This document shows positions 1 through 5,128 of a stretch of 5,128 nucleotides of DNA, piece after piece (position 1 is the first letter of the stretch; each line of letters opens with the position of its first letter). The stretch comes from Kiritimatiellales bacterium (GTDB taxonomy: Bacteria > Verrucomicrobiota > Kiritimatiellia > Kiritimatiellales > Pontiellaceae). Made by a program: the position numbers and the translations under genes. The notes below the pieces were generated by a model, which made no database searches, was not told where the DNA came from, and saw nothing but the letters and a program-made list of their open reading frames with translations. The stretch covers positions 1 to 5,128 of the forward strand of contig JAUXGY010000164.1 of NCBI GenBank assembly GCA_030621805.1. The letters run 5' to 3'.

Positions 1-1559
1 TCGTAAAAACCAAACTGCGACAGCGGACCGACGTGCCGGTTTGCATAGCGGAATCCATCGCCTTCCGGCGGGCGCACCTCGCCTTCCGGCATGTCGGCGG
101 GCATCTGCGCCACGCCCCCGGCGCGGATGGACGGCGGGTGATCCTGCTCCAGCCCCATGAGCTCCGAGGCGAGCGACCAGACGAGCACGGGATAGAGTGG
201 CGTCAGGAAAAAATCGTTTTGGGCGGGATCAAAGTTTAGCACATAAACCGTGCGATCCTCCTGCGAAGTTTTATAGATGAGCGGAACGCCTTCGTCCGTT
301 TCGGCCAGCACCACCGCCTGCCCCGGCGGTTCGATTTGACGGATGCCGCCCACCACGCGGCCGTCCAAATTGGCATAGCGCATCAGCGGGTGCGACGGCA
401 GCACCACCCGTACCGCCGCCTCCACCGGCTCGCCTGAAATACCTGACCAAGACGGCGAGCTTCCTGCGGGGGCAAAGACCGCTAGTCTCGGCGCGGAAGC
501 AGAGTCAGCACTCCCTCGGAAAAGCTCCAGATCGGGTTCGGTGTTGGTCAGCAACAAGCCATTGACTCCTCCACCAAATGCCTCGACGCAGAGTTGCCAG
601 AACAGGTGCGTTTCGGGGGCACGCACCGCCACGCGCACCGGGGCGCTCTCCGGCACCACAGCATAGGCCGTGTTATCGCGCTCCAGCGCATCGTCGTGTT
701 CGAGCGCAAGGATCCAACGGCCCGGCGACCCGTTGGGGATGGTGGTGGTCACCGGTTCATTCAGTCCCGGCTGCAGTGTAAGCGGGAAAACCCGTTGCAG
801 ATTTTCCGCCGTTGAGTGCGACAACACCACATCGAGTTCCACCGGTTCCGCCGCTCCGGAGAAGATTCGAAAGAAGATGCCCAGCGGTTGGTTTTCGCCG
901 GGGATGCGGCGCACATCGAACGCGGTGATGCCCGCATTGTCCGCCGGCGTACCGACCTTGACGAGCTCGATCCCGTCCGGCAGGGCACCCGCAAAACATC
1001 CGTCGGAAAAGAGAACCATGCGCTGTTCACCCGCCATGGAATCGTCGCGCACAAAATGGTTCAGTGCTTCCGCATTAAAGGGCATATCGGTTCCATGCAC
1101 GGCATCGAGACCGCGCATCAATTCGCGACGGTTACCCGTGAAACCTGTGACTGAAAGCAACTCGCCGGAGAGCGAGAAAACCGCAGCGCGTCCGCCCGCT
1201 GGGAGCGACCGCACCAACCCGCGTGCCGCGCTACGCGCCGCGTCCATCCGCCCATCCGCGTTCATGCTCAGGCTGTTGTCGACCACCAGCACCAACCGTC
1301 CGGCGCCATCGCCCTTGCTCAGAATGGGCTGTGCAAGTGCGAGCACCAGAAGAATAAACGCCAGTGCCATAAGCAGTAGGCTCAGCCAGTCGCGCAGCTT
1401 TTGGAGCAACGAGGCCGCGCGCCGCTCCTGAAAGATTCCTGCCCATAAAAACCAGGCGCTGGTCTTTTTGCGCACCGGATGCACCTTGATGAGGTAGACC
1501 AGCGCCAATGGAATCAGTGCCAGCAAGCCCCATAGGAAATGCGGAAGCAGAAAACTCAT
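1..1559 (-). CDS. BatA-like membrane protein with vWA domain (C-terminus cut off by the window edge)
   Basis: The frame is open for 519 codons from the ATG at 1559 to base 1, so the stop lies outside the window. Seen: two hydrophobic segments at residues ~3-25 and ~58-79, the usual BatA N-terminal anchor pair. A vWA domain follows (~88-205) with an apparently complete MIDAS metal site: D94-x-S96-x-S98 (DNSLS), T157 in HGTD and D186 in LFSDG. After it come beta-rich stretches, including the family-like ALERDNTAYAVV (~291-302) and HPLMRYANL (~390-398). Related proteins run about 600-750 residues, often with a C-terminal membrane helix, so roughly 100-200 residues are probably missing (inference). 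The start overlaps the DUF58 stop as ATGA, implying translational coupling; the Shine-Dalgarno is weak (GGTGG, very close). Likely role: membrane partner of the MoxR ATPase, with the vWA domain binding a protein ligand through a divalent metal. Family call is firm; exact function is unknown. Confidence 0.9.
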   Translation of the reverse strand, partial: MSFLLPHFLWGLLALIPLALVYLIKVHPVRKKTSAWFLWAGIFQERRAASLLQKLRDWLSLLLMALAFILLVLALAQPILSKGDGAGRLVLVVDNSLSMNADGRMDAARSAARGLVRSLPAGGRAAVFSLSGELLSVTGFTGNRRELMRGLDAVHGTDMPFNAEALNHFVRDDSMAGEQRMVLFSDGCFAGALPDGIELVKVGTPADNAGITAFDVRRIPGENQPLGIFFRIFSGAAEPVELDVVLSHSTAENLQRVFPLTLQPGLNEPVTTTIPNGSPGRWILALEHDDALERDNTAYAVVPESAPVRVAVRAPETHLFWQLCVEAFGGGVNGLLLTNTEPDLELFRGSADSASAPRLAVFAPAGSSPSWSGISGEPVEAAVRVVLPSHPLMRYANLDGRVVGGIRQIEPPGQAVVLAETDEGVPLIYKTSQEDRTVYVLNFDPAQNDFFLTPLYPVLVWSLASELMGLEQDHPPSIRAGGVAQMPADMPEGEVRPPEGDGFRYANRHVGPLSQFGFY

Positions 1560-2419
1560 GCCACCAGCCCGCCGTTGCGAAGGATAACCTCAACCACCTT
1601 GTCGAACGGGACATCCGAAAAGGCCTGTACATAGCCGATACCCCGGCGCGAGCACTCCCGCTTCAGGTCGGCATTCCACGTCTCAAAGAGCTTTTCATAG
1701 CGGGCCGTCTCAGATGGAGTAATGGTCACCTTGCGGCGCGCTCCGCTCTCCACGCATTCGAGTTCTACATCGCCCTTCCAATCGCAATGGATTTCATCGG
1801 GGCTGAGCGTCTGAATGCAGAAGACATCATGGCGGCTCCATTTTAATAATTTAATTGCTTCACCGTAGCCTTCCGGCACCAGAAAATCCGAAACCAACAC
1901 GCAAACCCCGGGGCGCTTTACGTGCTGCTGAAAGGCGCGCGCACAGCCCGCCAAATCGGTCGTGTCGCCAACGAGCGGTGCCGCCTCCAGCATACGCAGC
2001 ATGGGAAACACCTTCCCGCGCCCGTGCGACGGGCGCATGAGCACGCCGAGTTTGTCCGACACCGAATAAAGAGATACGCGGTCGTGACTTGCGAGAGCAA
2101 TGTAGCCGAGCGCCGCCACCACCTGCCGGGCGAACCTAGATTTGGCCTCCATGGAGCGACTGCAATCGAGCAACAGATGAACGGTGACGTCCTCCTCCAA
2201 TTCATAGAGCTTGACGACCAGCGACCCGAGGCGACCGTATATGTTCCAGTCGACATGGCGGTAGTCGTCGCCCGGGTGATACTCCGCATAGTCGGCGAAA
2301 TTGATTCCGCTACCCTTGCGTGTACTGCGCCGGTCGGCGTGCATGGAACCCCCGAGCACCTTGCGCGTGAGCAAGAAGAGCGTTTCCAATCGCCTAAGAA
2401 ATTCCGGGTCGGTTAGCAT
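1556..2419 (-). CDS. DUF58 family protein (vWA-like), MoxR partner
   Basis: This is a 287-residue soluble protein with no membrane segment or signal peptide. Seen: the DUF58 signature at residues ~37-75, including GSGINFADYAEYHPGDDYRH followed by VDWN and then VKLYE. A vWA-like core follows with an apparently intact MIDAS set: D85-x-S87-x-S89 (DCSRS), T153/T154 in GDTTD and D178 in VSDF. Length is normal for the family. The ATG at 2419 is the natural start because the N-terminus (LTDPEFLRRLETLFLLTRK) matches the usual DUF58 lead-in helix. The start overlaps the moxR stop by 7 nt and the stop overlaps the next gene by 4 nt. No strong Shine-Dalgarno is visible, which fits termination-reinitiation. 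Known: DUF58 genes sit next to moxR very widely and the products are thought to work with it. Inferred: a cytosolic adaptor between the ATPase and the membrane vWA protein. Its ligand is unknown. Confidence 0.95.
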   Translation of the reverse strand: MLTDPEFLRRLETLFLLTRKVLGGSMHADRRSTRKGSGINFADYAEYHPGDDYRHVDWNIYGRLGSLVVKLYELEEDVTVHLLLDCSRSMEAKSRFARQVVAALGYIALASHDRVSLYSVSDKLGVLMRPSHGRGKVFPMLRMLEAAPLVGDTTDLAGCARAFQQHVKRPGVCVLVSDFLVPEGYGEAIKLLKWSRHDVFCIQTLSPDEIHCDWKGDVELECVESGARRKVTITPSETARYEKLFETWNADLKRECSRRGIGYVQAFSDVPFDKVVEVILRNGGLVA

Positions 2420-3393
2420 TTCCGGGTGAGTCCCTCGACAATATCCGAGGTCGAAACCCCTTCGGCTTCACCTTCGAAATTGAGCAATACACGGTGGCAG
2501 AGTGCCGGAACTGCAACCGCGTTCACATCCTCCACCGCCACATGGTAGCGCCCGTGGGTGAGCGCATGGATGCGGGCGGCGGCCATAATGGTTTGAGCCG
2601 CGCGCGGCGATGCGCCATAGCGGACATAGCGGGCCACGTCGTGCGGTGCGTTTTCATTTTCCGGATGGGTGGAGAGCACTAGTTTAACGAGATAGTCGCG
2701 TACCTCCTGCGCCACCGGAACCTGCGCCGCCGTCCGGCCCATTTCCAGAATCTGCTGGCCAGAGATCACCTTGTTGATTTCCGGGCGCTCCAATCCCGTG
2801 GTGCGGTCAAGAATAGTTCCAATCTCCTCATGGCTCGGCAACAGGATAGAGAGTTTGAAGAAGAAGCGGTCAAGCTGTGCCTCGGGTAGCGGATAGGTGC
2901 CATCCATCTCGATCGGGTTCTGCGTTGCGAGCACAAAATAGGGAAGCTCCATCCGGTGCGTGGTTCCGCCGATCGTCACCGTTTTTTCCTGCATCACCTC
3001 CAGCAAGGCCGACTGCGTTTTGGGGGTGGCGCGGTTAATTTCGTCGGCCAGCAGAATATGCGTAAAGACGGGCCCGTGCTGGAATTCGAACTCCTTGGTT
3101 CCGTTTCGATCCACCATAATATTGGTTCCCAACACGTCGGCGGGTAGCAAATCCGGGGTAAATTGTATCCGGCTGAAGTCCAGATCCATCACCTGCGCGA
3201 GCGTCTGCACTAAGGCCGTCTTGCCCAGCCCCGGAACCCCTTCAAGCAACACATGCCCGCCCGCCACGATCGCCGTCAGCACCTGCTCGACCACCGCCTC
3301 CTGCCCCACGATAAACCGCCCGATTTCCGAACGCATGGTTTTAAACTGCTTCGTAAACTCCTGCACGGCCAACTCCATCGACTCCTCACCCAT
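2413..3393 (-). CDS. MoxR-family AAA+ ATPase
   Basis: I chose the ATG at 3393 (326 residues, normal for MoxR) because AGGAG at 3405-3401 lies 7 nt upstream of it. A longer reading from GTG 3441 begins inside the inverted repeat and adds a non-homologous tail. Motifs seen, numbered from 3393: Walker A GVPGLGKT (52-59, K58); Walker B ILLADEIN (113-120, D117/E118); sensor 1 N159 in ATQNP; arginine-finger region EAQLDRFFFK (R176); sensor 2 R264 in GASPRAAQ. The PLPEAQLDRF stretch is typical of the MoxR branch. All catalytic elements are present, so it should be an active hexameric ATPase (inferred). Known: MoxR proteins act as chaperone-like machines in cofactor insertion, stress tolerance or envelope protein maturation, together with vWA proteins. 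The two vWA genes just downstream are its likely partners. The 3' end overlaps the DUF58 start (ATGCTAA). The specific substrate cannot be told from sequence. Confidence 0.97.
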   Translation of the reverse strand: MGEESMELAVQEFTKQFKTMRSEIGRFIVGQEAVVEQVLTAIVAGGHVLLEGVPGLGKTALVQTLAQVMDLDFSRIQFTPDLLPADVLGTNIMVDRNGTKEFEFQHGPVFTHILLADEINRATPKTQSALLEVMQEKTVTIGGTTHRMELPYFVLATQNPIEMDGTYPLPEAQLDRFFFKLSILLPSHEEIGTILDRTTGLERPEINKVISGQQILEMGRTAAQVPVAQEVRDYLVKLVLSTHPENENAPHDVARYVRYGASPRAAQTIMAAARIHALTHGRYHVAVEDVNAVAVPALCHRVLLNFEGEAEGVSTSDIVEGLTRKC

Positions 3394-3400
3394 ATCCATT

Positions 3401-3405
3401 CTCCT
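3401..3405 (-). promoter_or_regulatory. Shine-Dalgarno site that sets the moxR start
   Basis: On the minus strand AGGAG (within AAAAGGAGA) lies 7 nt before the ATG at 3393, the ideal spacing. It is only 1 nt before another in-frame ATG at 3399, which makes that start unlikely. It lies just downstream of the hairpin repeat, so ribosome loading on moxR should be independent of the upstream gene. It is the clearest ribosome binding site in the window, since the other internal genes begin on overlaps. Confidence 0.8.
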
Positions 3406-3419
3406 TTTGCTTTTGTTGG

Positions 3420-3490
3420 AACCACGGAATACACGGAGCACCCGGAAAAAGCATTTCTAGGTTTCCGTGTATTCAGTGTATTCCGTGGTT
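3420..3490. repeat. Imperfect inverted repeat (palindromic intergenic element) between two operon genes
   Basis: The arms are 29 nt each (3420-3448 and 3462-3490), matching at 25 of 29 positions, with the outer 15 identical (AACCACGGAATACAC and its complement at 3476-3490). The loop is 13 nt (3449-3461). Each arm is itself made of about three 9-nt-periodic units of the type ACGGAATAC. It fills most of the only intergenic gap in the cluster. In the direction of transcription the second arm is followed by CCAACAAAAGC, with no T-run, so a standard intrinsic terminator is unlikely. Similar ACCACGGAATACACGG sequences are, as I recall, dispersed between genes in various environmental bacterial genomes, so this may be a REP-like or miniature mobile repeat. 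In the mRNA it would fold into a long hairpin that could stabilise or separate the two message halves. Confidence 0.85.
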
Positions 3491-3504
3491 AAAAACCCCT
3501 ATCG

Positions 3505-5019
3505 CTACTCTGACTTTTCTTCCTCTGGTTCGCTTTTCACATTGTGGATTTCATTAAAATAGGTTTTCACGCCGTGCTTCATCTCTTCGGGAATATCCTC
3601 GCGCTGCACGAAGGCCTCGACCTGCTGCGTGTAGCCGCCCATCGCCTTTTCCGAGCCCGGATCCGAAGCGACCCCCGCCCCGCTGGCGGCATCCTCGATC
3701 CGCTTTTGCGACTCGCCTTCGCCCAGTTGCCCCGACAAATGCTCCAATGTTCCGGTGGAGGGTGTGGATTCCCTCGGGTTACGACGCGAACGATCTACCC
3801 CCTCGCCCGCTTGAAGTCCACCCCCCGGTTTATTGCCGTTTCCGGCACACTTTCCCTGTCCCTGCTGTAGCTTTTTCCGCATCTGATCCAACGCCGACTT
3901 CGCCTGCTTGCGGGCACCCAGCTGTTTCATCCCCTGGCTATTCTTTCCGAGCGACTGGTTGACCTTGTTTTGGCACGCCTTCGAGCATTGCCCGGAGTTC
4001 TTTTGCTCCTGCTGCATTTTCTGGATCTGCTGGCTCATGGCTCGCGCATCGCGGCGACTCCCGCTCTGGGACGACGCCATCGACTTTTCCGTCTGCTCAA
4101 TCTTGGAGGCGAGTTTTTCAAGCGCCTTGCGTTTGGCGGCTCCGTCTTTCGAGCCAATCTTCATTTGATTAAGTTCGTCCGCCGCCTGCTTGTATTTTCG
4201 TTGCGACAGCGCCTTGCCCAGCGCCGAGGTTTCGCGGCTCTGACGAAGTTGCTGCGCCAGCTCCGCTAAATAGTTTTCGTCGGCCCGCGTATCGAGTTCA
4301 TTCTGCATCATGGCCAAATGATGATCGATTTCCGAAAGCCGCCGCATGAGTGCTTTGCGATCTCCATCCACCGGAAGTTCCCTCATCATTCTTTTCAGCG
4401 TGGGGTCCTCCATCATTTCCGCCGCGTCCGCATCCATCCGCTCCGTCAGCTCGTCGAGCGCCTCGCCCAGCTCTTCGGCCAGCTCCTCCGAAAGAGCCTG
4501 CGTGGCCTCGGCCTCCGCCCGCGCCTGCTGGACGGCCAGCGAATCGTCGAGCACCAGCAATCCCCCCGAAACCGCAATCAACAGCAGCGCCAATCCAAAA
4601 ATCTTTCGGGGAAACGTCCCGCGCAACACCGCAGGATCGTGCGGCTGGATCGTCCGCTGCGTATGCTCCAGCTGGAGGCGATGAATCTCCTCCTCGCGCC
4701 CCTCGCGGATATGTTCATCCGCCGTGATCAGCCCCTCTTTCAACCCGAAGAAATGATCGGCATGACCCACCGCCTTGCGGTGCGAATAGCGTTGGCGCAG
4801 ATAAAAGACCACCACCAAAATGGCCGCCAGCACCAGCGGAAACCCCAGAACCCGGCGATCCACCCGGAACCCGCGCAACACAAACGGCAAGGCCGCAAGC
4901 ACCGCCACCACGCCGAAAGCCAGCAGCGACCAAACTACTGCCCGCCGCCGCTCCCCGGCGTTCAGGTGCTGCCGCCCCGCCTCGGAAAACGCCCTGATTC
5001 TATGTTTCGCTTCCTTCAT
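3505..5019 (-). CDS. Membrane-anchored coiled-coil protein with three transmembrane segments, function unknown
   Basis: This is a 504-residue protein. Seen: a basic N-terminus, hydrophobic segments at ~28-49, ~57-74 and ~138-157, and a charged loop (75-137) between the second and third. Then comes a long helical, Glu/Gln/Lys/Met-rich region (~160-385) that looks like coiled coil. A Gly-rich linker (~386-410) and a C-terminal segment ending in EDIPEEMKHGVKTYFNEIH (~474-492) and an acidic tail follow. Positive-inside charges suggest the N-terminus and loop are cytosolic and residues 158-504 periplasmic (inferred). Three cysteines (C345, C349 in CSKAC, and C391) lie in that outer part. The layout loosely resembles DUF4175-type proteins found beside moxR/vWA genes, but I cannot confirm the family. 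The start overlaps the stop of the preceding gene (ATGA); an in-frame TAA at 5025-5023 rules out a longer N-terminus. Likely an envelope partner of the MoxR-vWA system; biochemical role unknown. Confidence 0.88.
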   Translation of the reverse strand: MKEAKHRIRAFSEAGRQHLNAGERRRAVVWSLLAFGVVAVLAALPFVLRGFRVDRRVLGFPLVLAAILVVVFYLRQRYSHRKAVGHADHFFGLKEGLITADEHIREGREEEIHRLQLEHTQRTIQPHDPAVLRGTFPRKIFGLALLLIAVSGGLLVLDDSLAVQQARAEAEATQALSEELAEELGEALDELTERMDADAAEMMEDPTLKRMMRELPVDGDRKALMRRLSEIDHHLAMMQNELDTRADENYLAELAQQLRQSRETSALGKALSQRKYKQAADELNQMKIGSKDGAAKRKALEKLASKIEQTEKSMASSQSGSRRDARAMSQQIQKMQQEQKNSGQCSKACQNKVNQSLGKNSQGMKQLGARKQAKSALDQMRKKLQQGQGKCAGNGNKPGGGLQAGEGVDRSRRNPRESTPSTGTLEHLSGQLGEGESQKRIEDAASGAGVASDPGSEKAMGGYTQQVEAFVQREDIPEEMKHGVKTYFNEIHNVKSEPEEEKSE

Positions 5020-5128
5020 TCTTTACTCATTCCCGCCGACATCTGCACCGGTTGCAGGGGCGACGGTTTTAACTCCGATACGATGGGCTTCCATTTCTCT
5101 ACGTCAAGGCTGTAGGGATAGGTTTTAA
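5016..5128 (-). CDS. C-terminal end of an unidentified upstream gene (partial)
   Basis: One minus-strand frame is open from the window edge for 36 codons and ends with TGA at 5018-5016. Its last residues read PVQMSAGMSKE, preceded by a W- and K-containing stretch (LDVEKWKPIVSELKP). The stop overlaps the ATG of the next gene as ATGA, the same junction type as between the DUF58 and BatA-like genes, and this is the main reason to call it a real gene end. The other two frames on this strand are interrupted by stops within the same bases. Nothing in the tail identifies a family. By position it is the preceding member of the same operon, and its function may be linked to the MoxR-vWA module (inference). 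Confidence 0.6.
   Translation of the reverse strand, partial: KTYPYSLDVEKWKPIVSELKPSPLQPVQMSAGMSKE

Noticed and set aside
670..1431. 253-codon plus-strand open reading frame
   Set aside because: It is antisense to the BatA-like vWA gene and Ser/Arg/Pro-rich without recognisable motifs. The minus frame has clear vWA signatures over the same bases.
1922..2416. 164-codon plus-strand open reading frame
   Set aside because: It is antisense to the DUF58 gene, whose motifs on the minus strand are unmistakable.
2960..3460. 166-codon plus-strand open reading frame reaching into the repeat
   Set aside because: It is antisense to moxR, and its C-terminal part is translated palindrome. No protein-like features are visible.
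3420..3490. Rho-independent terminator
   Set aside because: The stem is long, but no T-run follows the second arm on the minus strand (CCAACAAAAGC). On the plus strand it is followed by AAAAACCCC. Intrinsic termination is not supported on either strand.
3420..3490. CRISPR array
   Set aside because: The repeated units are about 9 nt long, contiguous and inverted, with no spacers.
3394..3504. Internal promoter for moxR
   Set aside because: I found no convincing -35/-10 pair in the gap. AT-rich bits such as TAGAAAT in the loop are too weak to call.
4318..5115. 265-codon plus-strand open reading frame
   Set aside because: It lies antisense to the 504-residue membrane protein. Its translation is Arg/His/Gln-rich low-complexity with no domain, as expected from the complement of a helix-coding GC-rich gene.

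Overview
This window is a compact minus-strand gene cluster. It is read from the high-coordinate end to the low-coordinate end, with almost no non-coding DNA. In transcription order it holds: the last 36 codons of an unidentified gene (5128-5016); a 504-residue membrane-anchored, helix-rich protein (5019-3505); a MoxR-family AAA+ ATPase (3393-2413); a DUF58 protein with a von Willebrand factor A (vWA)-like fold (2419-1556); and a BatA-like membrane vWA protein (1559 to beyond base 1, C-terminus missing). Three of the four junctions overlap: 4 nt (ATGA) at 5019-5016, 7 nt at 2419-2413 and 4 nt (ATGA) at 1559-1556. This indicates one polycistronic message with translational coupling.

The only real gap is about 110 nt between the 504-residue gene and moxR. 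It carries a 71-nt imperfect inverted repeat (arms 3420-3448 and 3462-3490) built from a short AC-GGAAT-type tandem motif, followed by a good Shine-Dalgarno sequence that fixes the moxR start at 3393. The repeat has no poly-T tract on its downstream side, so it looks like an intergenic palindromic element and not a classical terminator.

Functionally this is the MoxR-DUF58-vWA module known from many bacteria, including the Bacteroides aerotolerance (Bat) and Francisella/Rhizobium MoxR loci. A cytosolic AAA+ chaperone-like ATPase is thought to act with vWA proteins that bind metal-dependent ligands, usually on envelope or secreted-protein maturation. The substrate is unknown here. The 504-residue protein adds an apparent periplasmic coiled-coil arm and is the least characterised member.

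The source is probably a Gram-negative bacterium with moderately high GC. The gene set, the large BatA-like protein, the coiled-coil membrane partner and the ACCACGGAATACACGG-type repeat recall Verrucomicrobiota/Kiritimatiellota/Planctomycetota genomes, but that assignment is recollection-based and tentative. The long plus-strand ORFs are antisense shadows of these genes. I saw no tRNA, rRNA, CRISPR array, transposase or phage gene.
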